From: Tubulanus polymorphus
Lineage: Eukaryota > Nemertea > Palaeonemertea > Tubulaniformes > Tubulanidae
Length of the DNA stretch: 64,000 bases
Direction of reading: 5' to 3'
Assembly: GCF_964204645.1 (NCBI RefSeq)
Contig: NC_134029.1
Span: 8,050,850 to 8,114,849 of the forward strand
The notes beneath the pieces were generated by a model. The model ran no database searches and was not told where the DNA came from. It saw only the letters and a program-made list of their open reading frames with translations. Below, in pieces: positions 13,642 through 27,979 of the stretch. The translations under genes and the position numbers were made by a program. Numbering within the stretch: the first letter of the stretch is position 1; each line of letters begins with the position of its first letter.

Positions 13642-15464
13642 GTAAGTCAGCTATCGACGCGAATGCAATACACGCAAGCCAAGCCACTTGGTAACTGGGA
13701 TAAGTTGTCGTTTCGTCTCTTGTCGGTCGCTGTAAAATGACAGAAAGTCGGTTACCGTGTACTGGTTAGTAGCGTCTTTGACACAAATTCGTCCACTGAC
13801 GCCTGCATGCGTTTTATTATTTATCAACACTGAGACTCGCAGAGGGTTCGGTAATGGCTTTTATATCCGCAGAGTAAGAATTATCAGTTACATATTGTCA
13901 TGACCACCGGTGAAAAATTGCTGCCAATGTCCAATATCGTTTACATTTTGAGAGGATAGTTTTATCGCTGCTGAGAATTGATGAGAATTTTCAAAGCTCT
14001 TTCATTGCGCAAGCAACTACTATTCCCTAAATGCAAAGAATGTTGAATATTGTTGAAATTCTTTGTTTCACGGTGTTTCGCGACAATCTTTGAATTTCGG
14101 AGAATTTTTCTAAATTTCGAATGGCAGACGGTTTAAAAGACGTCTGCTTCTGACGCCCTTGCAAGGATAGCGGTCTCAAGCTTCCTCGCAATTTTCTTCT
14201 AGAAGAATATTGATTCGTTTTTACTTACTCTCTAAAGTCTTCGCGTTGATCGAAAATGACAAAGATAGAAAAAATGTTTAATAGAAAAATCATCCCAACA
14301 TATTGGATCATGGTTCCGAGAGGTTTCGGCTGCTGAAGTTCGGCCTACATCTTATACGCACATATCTGCACATCGTTATTCATTAGATTATTTCTATCTT
14401 AATTAACATTCCCGGGATAGCCGCAGAACTATTCAATGCCATTCAGATACGAGTGAAATACGAGTGAAGCCATTCGTAAAATAGATGATTATTCGCGAAA
14501 TCCCGGCAAACGACGGCGCGGACAAGGAATTACATGGATGGATGTTTCCTGGTGAGCATTACTTTGCTACGGCTGTCAGAGTGGCCCTACACTTTTCACA
14601 GATACAAAACTCCCGGTTAATCTTCCACTAATTTCCTTTTTGTATCATTTTGACCAAGTCTTGCTTGCAAATGCAGCGTAGTCATTTCTCTTGTGTTGAC
14701 GCCGTTGTCCAGAATTTCGGCCAACAACCAACCTCAATGCATGATTTCTTTCAGAATATTCGTTTAAACTGGTAGACAGCCTTGTTGTTAGAAACTTTTC
14801 CCGGAAGGTAACCAGATCCAAATTGGGAATCGTAAGGGATTAAGCTATATAATTCTACTTACATAAAGCCCCTTGATCAGAGTGTTCCATGAGCCCACTT
14901 CAGCGTGTAATATCTTCCATATTCTCATTGGAGCTCGGGAACATGTTTAACGACTCTTCCCATTCGCTCGACGGGGTTACCTTGACAATAATAATGTGCA
15001 CGAAACTAATCTAATTTATCCACCAAAGTAGATCGTTCTCTGGATAGCGACAAATCTGAAAATATAAAATCAACCAAAACTTGGCGATAAAACACCGTAG
15101 TTAAACATCGAATGTTGCTCGAGAGTCCTATGGGGGCCAACGTAGACGGTAGGTTCTTTGCATCTAAATGATGCAGTGAATATTTATGAATTGAATCTAG
15201 ATTGCGATGAAATCGATGATGTTATAGATACTCATATAGGGAAGTATTAGTGCGCTATATGCTGTGCCGTTATAGACAACCTCCCCAAATGATGACCTTG
15301 GCTCTTTTAGAACTCAAAAAGAGACTCAAGGGTTGTGTAATAATTTGATGATTGAAACATTGCTGAACATGGCGTTTTTCCGTAGCGAAATTTTCAATTC
15401 AGTAGTTCTATTTAAACAAAAAATTCTGTAAATTCGACCGCCGATCACACAACATGTAACCCGA
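13642..15464. other. No gene seen
   Basis: No supported exon or clear repeat boundary. Confidence 0.35.
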
Positions 15465-15600
15465 TTTTCGATTTCAAAATCAAGCCCCCCGTTTCGATCC
15501 CGGCAGGTGTGGCGGGTTTGCAAGGGACACCAAATCAAAACAAATCAAAACTCGATCTACTAATCACATAAATAACAGGGTCAATCCCTATGTTAAGAAA
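15465..15600 (-). repeat. SINE-like repeat, copy 1
   Basis: Contains cccggcaggtgtgg and aagggacaccaaatcaaa, repeated at 19495-19600. On the minus strand a GGGATCGAAAC word resembles a tRNA B box. It is followed by the gtcaatccctat word that recurs near 19741 and 19829. Confidence 0.5.
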
Positions 15601-17699
15601 AAGAACGTGGCGTTTTATCAGCGAATGGTGTATATCCTTTTAGCGAATGGAAAAAGAATACGCATCTGCAGTTGGAGATTCTGAATCTAGAAGAATACAC
15701 ATATTCCGTCAGGGAAGAGAGGTGGAAGTGCTTTGAAATACTTCCATTAGTTTGGTGGCGAACCGAGATTTTATCTTGCCGGTGGCGGAGGACGTGTGAG
15801 CCAGTGAAGTAAACAATCCATTGAAGTACGCTAAGGGAGTTCCAAGATTGACTACATCAGACGAACGAAGAGATAAAGAAGAAACTCTCTGCACGAAGAA
15901 CTTACCATTGTGAATATTATAAGTACAATGTAATGCTCTAGAGCGAAGGAAAGAGTTTAGCAAGCTTAACTGAAACAAATACGGATACATGGAATTATGT
16001 GTATATAAGCACCAAGAACCATCCTACGTAAAATTTAGTATTCAGTTATATATTTTCTGTATGTAATGCTTACTAAATTCTTTTTAAAACTCGTTAAAAT
16101 CATGTTGGAGTCACCCGACGTAATATTTAGGTTCTCGTAAACGTTTTTTGTTTTAACATTTGAAATCTATTTACATTAAGCTCTGTATACAAAATTTAGA
16201 TAAAACTCACAAGGTGACATTACAGTGAGTTTGAATATTACGTGATAATAACAAATATGTTCGAATATATTCACCCCTGGATGCGCTGCAGATTCTTAAG
16301 TTTTGTTAGAAGCTTCAGCACGTCTAAAAGTGAAAATGAACATACAAATCACATTAGTGACAGTGCTAGAAATTGTTACTACAATCTATGATTTTTTTAA
16401 CAAAAATTTTGCTACTGTAAACGTTTCAACTCGTTCCAAGCTTTTATACAGTAATGAAACGCCTCCGCGTGTTGAACGGTCGATAAAGGTGGAGAAAAAA
16501 CGTCTGCCTCGCTTATCTCTCCCAACTAAACATTATATGTCTTGTTAATATGAATACAAAGCGTAGCTAAAGATAATTTGAAAAATCTATGTAGACTGCA
16601 ATAGGGCAATGAATTTCCGACAGAAAATCGACATCTAAATTGGTGTATTTTGGTATATCTTTACGGTGTCGAATTTCAGCACCCTTGGAGTTATTTGCCA
16701 CGGATGTTTAATAATGCAATAATTTTTCAGCCACCACGCAGATTTTCAATTCATATATATCCCAAAGGGAATACTTGTATGTTTTGTCTCAGCATGGCCT
16801 TTTCGTGTGCGGTTCGATTTCGGATGGTGACATCACTGTCCCTCGGGTAACTTCGTAACATGATTCGTAAATACTTCGGCCTCCGCGGAGAAAGAATATG
16901 CATTCATTAGTAATCTATAGTCTTTACCCGAGACAAACATCATGATGCAGCGGACTGATACACGACGTGACAGTTCCTCTGGAAGTGTAAACCCCTTTGT
17001 ATATGGGAGGTATATTGTTTCATGCTAGATACTATGCTAATCTTATCCATATGAAGAAGCTGCAGAAAGCAGCAATAATGGGTTTTCTGCATTCGGTTTT
17101 TTCACGATGATTTCCCTGGTGGCAGTTGCATAAACTAATCGTGCTGAACGGTATGTTGTATGTGCTGAACGGTATTTTATATGATTGAAATGCTGCATTT
17201 CAATTGGAAAACTGATACTGAAATGGGTTTTGAAAGGTTAACACCCCCTAGAGATTGTACGGTTCAATATTAGGCATATTGATATCAGTTTTTTATCGAA
17301 ATCCCTTCACCCACTAAGTTATAGATATAGAAGATGCAATGCAAAAGTAGATATAGATGAAGTTGCATTTTCAGAGCCATAGAATTAGCACCACAGAATT
17401 TTGATTTCTAACATTTTAAAAATCCGGTTACCACTTTCACGCTCTGCCTAAAAGGTGCATCGTAGAAAAGGTGCATCATTGACTAGAAATAACTTTGAGT
17501 TGTTACGAAAAACTTCGTGCTAGCACGAAGCTAAAAACTGAGTGATGAAATACTTTTTCGTCGTAAAAATCTTCATAAGTTTAATTCCCCCTGGTGGTCT
17601 GAAGAATTGACCAATCAAACATTCCTGCAAAGCTATTTACAGGGAATTGAATTTGTTACAACTCACCTAATTCTCATGCAAATCGGTTGATAACTACTG
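15601..17699. other. No gene seen
   Basis: AT-rich and gene-free as far as I can see. ORFs at 15709-15990 and 16303-16548 look like chance. Confidence 0.35.
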
Positions 17700-17840
17700 T
17701 GGCCTCGGTAGCTCAGTGGGATTCGGGGATTAAGTGACAACCGGGTTCAAATCCTGCTTACTCTTTACAGTATGACGGGCAACACTTCGTGGGGTTATTC
17801 TCACGAATGACATAAAGAAACATAAACAAACAAACAAAAA
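17700..17840 (+). mobile_element. tRNA-derived SINE
   Basis: An A box (tagctcagtgg, 17709-17719) and a B box (ggttcaaatcc, 17744-17754) lie about 35 bases apart, as in a tRNA-derived RNA polymerase III promoter. The D-arm to T-arm interval does not fold into a good tRNA, so this is a SINE head and not a working tRNA gene. The copy ends in an A-rich aaacaaacaaacaaaaa tail. Confidence 0.7.
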
Positions 17841-17857
17841 ACTACGAGTAAAGGCAG

Positions 17858-17903
17858 AAAATTGATAACATGCATCAACGAGTTGATGCATGTTATCAAT
17901 TTT
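17858..17903. repeat. Perfect 46-base palindrome
   Basis: Two 22-base arms (starting aaaattgataacatgcatc) are exact reverse complements around a 2-base centre (ga). It begins 18 bases after the SINE tail. Confidence 0.9.
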
Positions 17904-19484
17904 GTAATGCAGTTTATCATTCTCGGTAAAAATGGAACACTGATAGAACAGTCCGATCACGATTTTACGCTGCATACAGTGGGAAAACCTATGTATTCCC
18001 CGGAATGTATCTCTAGCTGTGCGAATACAATAGCCAGAATTAAACGTGATGCGAATGCGACTACCATTAATGCTAATGCGATCCGCGAGGAGATGAGATG
18101 CTCAACTTGTAGCTCGGACTGTTTCCGCCCTCGCGACACGATCCCCCGCATCACACCATAACCGCGTCGCTTTTTGAATCCGTTCAAATATTCATCGTGC
18201 ATTTAACAACCAAGCCGTCAGTATTTGTTTGTTCGGTGACAAATTGCTCGTTCCAGTTCTAGACCAGACATGATTTTGAAAGGAAACTTCAACCACGCGG
18301 GGTCTGGATAATAACGCCCTTCAAAATGCTAAATACATGTAGATTATTAACGAGAAATTAGACTTCATGTGTACACGATTGACTGGGTTGTATTTTGTGA
18401 TATAAGTGTCTTCGAATGGAGGCATTTCGAAAAACAAAGGTCAAGGTCAATTATCAACTGTTCAAAATGTCATGTCTGCAGAGCGCAACACGATTAGCTT
18501 TCTGTTGAAAAAAATTCAGTGTTCGAATCCTTTGGGTGTGAAGAGTATTTTAGATATTTCCTCGGCGATGCAAATCACGCGCATTTGGGAGTACTGAAAT
18601 TACTGAAACACTTTCGCACTAGAACTTTGTTTTAACGGCTATAATCCGTTATCCTAGACGGTATCTTTGACCAACTAAATGAGTTGCTATTTGTCCCAAA
18701 CGTATTCCCGACGTCGATGCAAACAATGCTCACCGGGCCAATTTTGATGAACAACGTCGAGCGAAACAGCGAGCAATTAACTCGCGTGACGACGCCAAGA
18801 AATCAACGGAGTGAACCAGCTTCTTTACGTTGCCTGTAGCGCAAAAAAATGGGTTAAGACTTAAATAGTACTGCGTGGATTTTTGTTTGAGGCCAATTTT
18901 CGCTAGTGTAATTAATGAAATTTGCGCCGATTACACTAACAACGTACATTCATGCAAAACCAGATAAACTACAAACCTATAGGGGAAAATCAAATAAGTT
19001 TGTAATTAGATTACATAGATTACTGATGTTTGGCATCTTTTCGTTTCCGACAGTCCGATGGACCGCACCCATCCACTCGCAGAGGGTCTAAATATATATC
19101 ATATAATCAATATTGTCATTGTTATTACGCAATATCGACCGTTGACAGGTCAAATAGTTCTATCGACGATACTCACAAATCACAAAGAATCAAGTCTCTT
19201 CCCTCGCGTGTGCGATATTACTCGTTAAGAACACAATTTGCCGCTTGCGCATACCTCTTATGTAATCAAGACTTACACGAAAATCGCCACGATAGAAATC
19301 AGAGGTTCGTATTCTGATAATCAACCGATCGTCACCTCGGAGGAGAATGCTCTAAATATGAATATTATACAAGTTACTGCCGTACGTGCGTAGCGTCATC
19401 AATTAGCGCATAATATCATACGATATTTCACTGCAGAAATAATTAGCTCCCAAGGACGTACTTCTAATATATCTTAATGTATGT
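17904..19484. other. No gene seen
   Basis: No supported exon. ORFs on both strands at 17862-18202 overlap each other and include the palindrome. Confidence 0.35.
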
Positions 19485-19600
19485 ATTCCGATTTCATAAT
19501 CAAATCCCGTGTACCACTCCCGGCAGGTGTGGTTGGTTTGTAAGGGACACCAAATCAAACGAAATCTACCAATGAAATAAACAACAGGGTCAATTGCTAT
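19485..19600 (-). repeat. SINE-like repeat, copy 2
   Basis: Matches the repeat at 15465-15600 (tcccggcaggtgtgg, aagggacaccaaatcaaa, caacagggtcaatt). It runs into the hairpin at 19591. Confidence 0.5.
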
Positions 19601-19710
19601 TATTTTTGTTCTGACGTTTTTCGGGAGGATTACTTCCACCCATCTTCAGAGATGTATTTGAAAATGGAAGTAATCCTCCCGAAACATCAGAACAAAAATA
19701 ATAGCAATTG
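19591..19710. repeat. Hairpin, arms about 47 bases
   Basis: The left arm 19591-19638 and the right arm 19665-19710 are reverse complements with one small indel, starting caattgctattatttttg and ending in its complement. The 26-base spacer makes this a snap-back structure. Confidence 0.8.
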
Positions 19711-20946
19711 TTGAATTTACATTGTGGGTGAAACATTGTGGGTCAATCCCTATTTTAAGATTTTTAGACAATGTATCTTCTCATATTTGAGAAGAATTCG
19801 TACGTAAAGTTCAATAGTACCTATTAAATCGGGTCAATCCCTATTCTATGATAAAAAAAGGATTCCATTGGCATAACATATATGCCGATACCGTGTGTTT
19901 GGTGGTGACGTCACATAAGGTGACATCCGGCCGCGGACGGAAGTAGTATCAGACGGCGGTAGGCGTTTGGCATGTTTCTCCAATTACCGAAGTGCTGTCG
20001 ACAATAATCACTGTATGATATTCGTTCACTAGCTATTCCTTCTCGCAAAACAAATGGATATACGATATTTCGAAGTGTTTGGTTCATAATGAACAGACGA
20101 GTGTCATCCAATAAATTGCTATGTTTTATACAAACCTGATGGGTACGCTCTGAATAATATATGCATCTTATTATGCATTATAGATGAATACATTAATAAG
20201 TGTATCATTCCTATCGTAATAAAATCTGAATTCATTCCGTTTAAGCACTTCGCATTTAGATGGTAGAAAGAAGATGATAGCAAGAAAACCTCTTTTTACT
20301 AATCCGTGCTAATATCTACATTGTCTCTGTATACGGCTATCCATTGTCATCTTTGTACTAGATATCATGTACTTGTAAGTTTTCTTTGATAATAAAGTTT
20401 CTATTTTATTATTTAAATTTTATTATTCAAACCACTTTTAACGAACCCTGTATTAAACGAATGACATATCATTCACCATCACTTATAAATAGTAGGTTTT
20501 CGTCTGCAATCGTTTTTGTCCACAGTTTCATAAGCGTCTTTTGGCGTTTATTGGCCGAACTCGGCGGGATAATGGTGACTGTTATTGCCCTTTGACAATA
20601 AGAGCTATTTTTGAGCGAGTAGCAGTCACTGTGATTGCTTAGTTGTTAAGGGCGACTGGGACTATAAAGACAGAAATGATGATTTTATCTGTCCGACGGT
20701 CATGACTGCATGGCCCCCCTAAAAGATGATTCATCTCCCGAATCAACTTAACGTTAGGCAATCTTCCTGACAATAAAAAGGTAAATTGGAGTATTCGTGA
20801 AATAAAATGCAAATCATGGTTCCCCCGGTACACGCCGAAGATGTGTTAGTACCGCACTAACAGCGAGCTATCCAAATATAGTTCGAGGGGAATCTGTGTG
20901 GAGTTTTGGGGATCTTAAGTATATAAATCAAAAGCAAAGAGCGAAT
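19711..20946. other. No gene seen
   Basis: Holds two more gggtcaatccctat words (about 19741 and 19829) and AT-rich DNA. Confidence 0.35.
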
Positions 20947-21007
20947 ACATATATATATATATATATGAACGTGAGAATTCGAGCTTGATTTCAGATTTTA
21001 TATATAG

Positions 21008-21086
<79 letters not shown>

Positions 21087-21103
21087 CAAGCTCGAATTCT
21101 CAC
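20947..21103. repeat. TA microsatellite inside a 19-base inverted repeat
   Basis: A short AT run (20947-20966) is followed by gtgagaattcgagcttgat (20971-20989), a run of about 75 bases of TA (21010-21084), then the exact inverse atcaagctcgaattctcac (21085-21103). The whole block can extrude as a long hairpin. Confidence 0.85.
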
Positions 21104-24100
21104 CAGCCAAACTATATAAACATTGATTATCACAAAAGATATCAAACGTGTTACAACACAGTGGTAACTGAATCTCATTTATCCATCTCTTATCTATATT
21201 TAATAGTCGAAATACTAATTCTACACGCCATATAAAGTAACTGTGTTGGAAGCTCTCGTGAAGCTGGAAAATGGGAAACCATCGCCATTTGTTTGAATGT
21301 CATAAAACTGGCGAACTGTAAATTCTTTCAGGCTAAAATATCACTGGATCGCATTAATTCATAGGAATAAACTGAAACAAATGCACGTAGCGGGAAAAAC
21401 GTGCAAAAGCACTATTTGCCAGGCAGTCAGTCGGACCGTATTCATCATGTTTCAATGCATATTCGATGCATGTCGAGCGCCGCTTCAACATAAATTGTCG
21501 CCCGCATATAAAAAAAACCCCGCGCGGTCCCATTTCATAAACTATCAGTTAATGACATCGCGAAAGGGAGCACTTATTTGAAAATCCATTTTTATATAAT
21601 GTGCATTAAATGTCGATATAGCGCGAAACGTATAAACATAGATTTGAAATGCGATGATGTCTGAGATGCACAACATCGGTTTTTGGTTCGTTATTGCGAA
21701 GCCCAGTGCAGCCATTTCTATATGCTGCGAATCAATGTTTGACTTAGTATTGAAAGTGAAGTGATTCATCCTCATTTACGTATAATTCAACGACTATAAA
21801 ACTGTATCAGTCAAGAGGCCTAGCGCTTAAAGGATGCTTAATGTTGTTCACCGGCATTTAAATGTCATGGTAACAACTGAAATTATATGCTTGCTAGTCG
21901 AACGCAGTATAGTTAACAACTATTTGAAACTCGTCCCTGGATTCTAAGACAAAGAATCGTTAAGATTAACTCTTGAATAACGCGTGATTACTTGACAATT
22001 TAAAGTAGAAACCGTTTGGCGACTTTGTTGCGGAAGATACGTACGCTGATCATTGAATGGTCCGACTCATACCAGACGTGAAGTATGTGTTCCGCTATTT
22101 AGCGTAGTCATAAACAGTCATTAGTAATGCAAATACAAATACAAATGTTCGTGCGCAAACCATTCCAATTAAACCATATCAGACCAGGCGAATTAGTTTG
22201 GTCAGTTTCTAACGCTGCATCGGCGCATGAACTACGTTTCGTTCCACTACGACGTATAATCATCGATTAGTTCCCCTGGTCACGAAAACAATTCATCTAA
22301 GAAACGCCAAACATCGAAGCCCATTTTCAGTTTGCAATTTATGGAACATTTTTCGCCATCGTCTGCGCGCTATATCAACAGTCTGCCAGCGACGCGTTTT
22401 ATCAAGAGCTATGGATTTCGTGAAAAATAACAAAATTGGTTCGAAATCAGAATTGTTTTTCATTTCCCCGAGATTTTCGTCGAAATATTCGAACACCATC
22501 GTTCAGTTTTAATGAGTTCAAAACGAATAAGTGCGAGTTTAGCTTTTTAGAAATAAGCGACTGTAAATAGATATACGTACTATTTCAGCGACGATATTTA
22601 GAAAGTAAAGTCAGTCAGTATATAAAACGGAAAAATGGACGCAGAACAATCCGAAACATGTTTTTGAGATTAAAAGGAACGATGTTTCGATTAATTTGAA
22701 ACGTTTTACATAGAAGTCTTTTCGTAAAACTTGATATCTGATATATACAAGTTTTGGCAGTTCGTAAAAGATTAGGCCTACTTACGTCGAAAATGCGAAG
22801 AAACAAATTATCCTTTACCGTTTGCATATACATGTGTTCACGTGAAATAAGAATATTTTGCTAATAGATACCTCGATACGTCTGCTCTCGTGTTTGTTAT
22901 ATCCGGTCGTATCTATCGCGAAATGACGACAACATCATTCATCGTGTTACATCGTCCGGTGTGGCACTGAACATCGACGGCGTCGGAAGCCGAATGAGAG
23001 CTGCTGAGCTTCATATAAGCTATTATAACGAGACCCATCTAGCTGGGTTTGTCAGTGTTGCCGCACCACGCTGGATGACTGCGCGATAGAGACGAGGGAT
23101 GAACGGAGAAATGGAAGTTAATTGAACAAAATAATTTCTATTTGTTTATACGACACGATATCTAGAACCGCCGTATCGTCACATGTTTTTTCAACAATAT
23201 TTGGCTCTATACTGTAAATCTATGAAACTGGACCAAAGTTGATGGTTAATGGCCACAGTTTTCCGCTGGGGCCATTTCAATTTTTCGAATGTAAAGCAAA
23301 CTTTGCCTGTATTTCATATCGACTCGTTTATTAAGATTTAAAATTATTTTGTCACAAAGTTGATTACTTCTACCGCGAAATCGTTTGTTATATTTAAAAA
23401 AAAAACATAGAATGTCTTAAAACTATGTTGACATATTTGTTCTACGTTTTACGTTGATGCAATTCTAGTAGCAACAAGTAACGTGATTGGAACACCTTAG
23501 GGAATCGAACATCGGTTGCTCAGGTGTTCTACCACAAACAGTCTAGGAGAATATTGCCGATTAATCGTATCGGTAATTTCGAATAACTTATGTAACCCAT
23601 AAATACTCCTGTTACGCTGGTACGTCGAAAGATGGTGAATGAAAATGGCGAATGTCGTTTAAAAAGGGAAGTAGGTTGTATCTAATAAGCAAAGGAGTAT
23701 AGTCATTTGGTAATACGTAATACAAAATGGACGAGGTTCTTCAGTTAGAGCACGAGCGCAAACAATAGTAAATAACCCTATAAGTGTTACCGTTTATGAA
23801 ATATTCAATCAATTTTTCCAATATGAAAATTATCTCGGTTTACACAATAGGAAAATTGTCAATATTCTAAGCAGATTCAGCTGTGGATGTCATAACTTAA
23901 GTCGAAACTTAAGTCGAAAGTGGCAGATGGACTAGGCCACTAACCCCACGCGAAGAAAACCGTCTTTGTGCTCATCGGAATAACCGAATTGAGGATGAAT
24001 ATCATATGCTTTATTGTAGCGATACAACTCAGCAAGAAATGCTTACAGGACGCTGTGGATATCTTACAGGGAATCCCTTTCTATCTAAATTCATAGATCT

Positions 24101-27100
24101 ATTGAGCACTAGCAACCACAATCTGATTATAAAAACAGGGAAATATCTCATTTAGGATGTTCAGTAAAAGAAAGTGGTTCCTTGATGACGAGTAACGACT
24201 CATTTGGTATTCCTGCATTATTTAGGCGTCTTTCATATCATTTTTCATGTTAATATTACGAATGTCATACAAGTAATATTGTAATACTTTGGCGAATAAA
24301 GATCGAATAAATAATCACCTGACGGTAATGCACCTGGCGATTCGGCACGTCAAATTGTACATCATGCGTACAGTAAAACAAATCCACTGTTGACTATGAA
24401 CAATGCATGACTTTCGTGCATTACCCCTTTAAGGCTGTCATATTTAGTGATTACAACTTCAGAATAATTATCCTGAGAGTAGCACAACACGATCCATGGA
24501 CATGGAGCACTTACCAACAATATCGCCGCTGTCTGCAAATCGTGAGCGAAAGCGCAGTGGCATGTTCTTGGTGGCCAACCTGTATAAACGGAAAATGAAT
24601 TATAAAGAACATAAAAAACGGACAACCAGAAAGTATTGTAGCTAAAAAAAACACCAGCGGTTTATTAAAAACCCTTCGAAACATAGACAATTTGAAATCC
24701 GAAGGAATATAAAAAAGAAATTCATCACTGTATTATTTTCCACCTTCTCGTCGAATAGCTTTCAATTTCAATTTATGATATATAGGATAGAATTGTTTTC
24801 TGTCGATCGGCGGTATACAAACGTGAACGGGTCGGTTTTATGTGCAGATGCAGTATCCTTGGATACAAGATGATACTACAAAAATGTTCCATGCAAAATA
24901 TATCATATTGCATTCTGTGTACGTCCCTGGAGAGTTTCACGCGCTTTATGTGGTACGATGCCTTTTTTCAAATTGTGCTCGTCTCGATGATTTTTAGCTG
25001 TGCGGTACGAGTCCCAACGGAACCAACACGCAGGAAGGAAATGACCCGCTTCGCTCCGCGCCCAGGACCTCGATGAGGTTCTTGTAAAAAACATCGAAAA
25101 TTGGATGGCGATGACAACGTCAGAAAGCTAACAACGACAACAAAAGTCGATATCGAGTGTTACGTTACCAAAACTTCAGCGAGTGAAAACACTTGTTATA
25201 TTATAGCAAATCGAACTCGCACTAAGGAGGTTTAACCAGTTTTCCGTCTTCGCCAACAACTCGTCATCGATTCGTCGATTACATCACGAAGCGAGTCAAG
25301 TATGTCTCCACATGCATCGACAAGTGCTAACGAATAAAGACTTACCCGGTTGAAGAACTTGAAATGTTTTTGGCCTATTCCTCGGAGTTTCTGACGTTAG
25401 GAAATCGCAGAACCGGCTGCATGCAGAAATGACATATAATTTAGCACATTGTTCTAAGGTACTTCTTATCACATTGCATAAAGCTTAAGAAATTTCAGTT
25501 CCGTTTATTCCCGAGAATGAAATGACAGGGAAGTTGTTATCACTGAAAACACGTACATTTTCATTTATCTATTCAAGAAGTGCAATAATCATTGCAAAAA
25601 TGAAACCAAAAGCAGAAAGTTATGTATGAGAATAAGTACAAAGGCTGATGACGTGCATCGCTTTGACATTGACACGATGATCTTCTTCTTAACACATGTA
25701 GATTGCCCGCGCCCGTCGTGTTTAGTACAGAGGGGATTAACGCCGTCATATTTAATCTCTTCTGAAAACGAAAAGGGATGTGTGTGGCGCGTATACAGTA
25801 TGAAATGAACATTAGCATTAATTGGAACTCATGTATCACGTCGCTATATGCTTCTACTCTTTGACTTTGAAATCTCAACATTGACGGTTAAATGTTAAAA
25901 GCAATAGAGATAAAGGAGGGCATCTTCCAAGATTCTTACGCGACTATACTTAGATTGTTGGTTGCATAAATATTGCCTATTTTTTCTAACGCCCCCTGAT
26001 GGCAATGCAGTTTTAAAATGTGACCAAATTGAAAAGGTGCCATATCCTCTCTAATATGAATACTGGTAATTTCAAAGGCTTCTCTTCCGTGGTTGGCCGT
26101 TTATCCCATCAATTAATTCCATTCGGCTGCCTCTCAGATCAATAAACTAGTTATTCATGTCGACAGCTAAACAAATATTGAATCTAGATGAACGTAGTCG
26201 TAATTTGAAATATATAAAAAAAAGTTTACACTGGCATTGACTGATGGTAGAAACCGAAAATTGAAAGATTGCGTGTATTCGGCTTAACTGTCCGTATCTC
26301 AGCTGTGTGCAAGCAACAGTATTCAGATACAAGAATTGGGGCTAACCACGGGAAACGTTGGGAAAAATTATACACTGGCTTCTTGCTTCTTGCAAGGACG
26401 ATCTATTAGATTTCTTAGTCAACAGTGGGTCCCAATTCCACCGGCAGTTGCGAGTTAAGTTCATTGTTACGAAACCCACTTCACAGTCATTGTATTCCAA
26501 TCACGCTTCTTTCAACTGAAATAGAAACTATTAAACCGTATTTCAGTATTCGCCAGCCTAGTTTTAATTCACGCGTTTACATCAATCCGTGAAGTCTTCA
26601 GTGGCGGTCTGAGGCCGTCAGATTGTTTCACGGCTCGTCAATCATTTTGCTTTTCGGTAGATGCGTCATAAATTTACAATACGATTTTAATTGGAAACCG
26701 TCACTGAATGAATACTCATATTCGCATAAGGCTGCCACAAAGTCATTCATCGGAAAATCATCACAGATGCTTCGGCGTCTAATCCGTCGACATGTTCAAA
26801 TTTGAAACAAAATTCGATGGCGGATTTGATCAAAAGTCACCCAGTATGTATTCTGGATTTAATATACAGATTTATTTTCCAGAAAGCGTACGAAAGATAA
26901 GCCGAATTAGATACCAGTTACTTCACAAAGACGATAACAAAACATTGTTGGCTACTGCCACTTGCAGACGATGAACGCAGATTTGCTTTTCTGTATTCTG
27001 TGGGTAAACTTTCTAGTAGACTTGAATGAGTTTCCATCCAGACTACGAAGCTTTTCCTTTGATCTTCGTGAGCATTTTGCTGGTAACGAAGACGTGACGA

Positions 27101-27979
27101 AGGCACTTAGATAGCATAATATAACCAAGGGGCATTTCCGAAACGCTCAGTTGTCTCGAAATGTCCTTAGAAAACGTGTATTATCTTAATAAAGTTCCGT
27201 CCTCTAGAGGATCGACCTAGCGTTCAGGTGTTAGTGATATTTTTATCCATTAGAGTATGTACATTTGAGTAACCAAGGTAACTAACTATACGTCGTCTGC
27301 AAAGTCGTTGCATAAACTAGTCGTTTCTCTCAACGCGAGCAAGAATGTTTTATTGCGATTAAATTCAAAGTTCTCAGATGGTAATGAAAAATTGATACAA
27401 ACTCTTAATATAGGAAAGACTGTGGAACTGTTTTAGTTTGCTAGTTCTGAGTGGAAGCTCAAGCACCTGAATGAAAAAGAGCTTAACGCGAATGTTATAA
27501 CTATCAAAAGAACCCCGTATACTGTAGCAGTAATACTTCGTAGATAATGTAAACTTGGTCGAGACAATAATGTCTTGTGGGAATGATATAAGATTCATCA
27601 GAATCCATCAAAAGTGTAGCGCGTTAAGTATCACGTACGCTTCAGATAGATAATTCAGTCTGACACGGAAGATAAATTGGAAAAATATAATAGATGTAAT
27701 AGTATTTCACATGACTGCTGTAGTATATCTATTCATCGTTTGTTTGGCGCCAGTAAACTGGACAGCGAGCTGACATCTGATTTATTGCCGGGGGAACTGA
27801 TCTTAAAAATGTAGATTTCAAGTATTGGCCTTTTTGGTATGATGGTGGCAGGTCTGAAAGTAATTTATTTGCAACAAGGACATTCGATGCTGTCTTTTTA
27901 TGATAATATTCCATTAGTAAGAGAAGGGTTCAAGTATAATCTGTCTGTATAAAAACGTCATTTTTTCATGTGTCAAGAG
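21104..27979. other. Long stretch without a gene
   Basis: No exon with acceptable splice sites and composition, no tRNA, no clear mobile-element core. ORFs are short and scattered over all frames. Confidence 0.35.

Noticed and set aside
17700-17772. Functional tRNA gene
   Set aside because: A and B boxes are present but the arms do not pair into a cloverleaf, and an A-rich tail follows, so it is a SINE.
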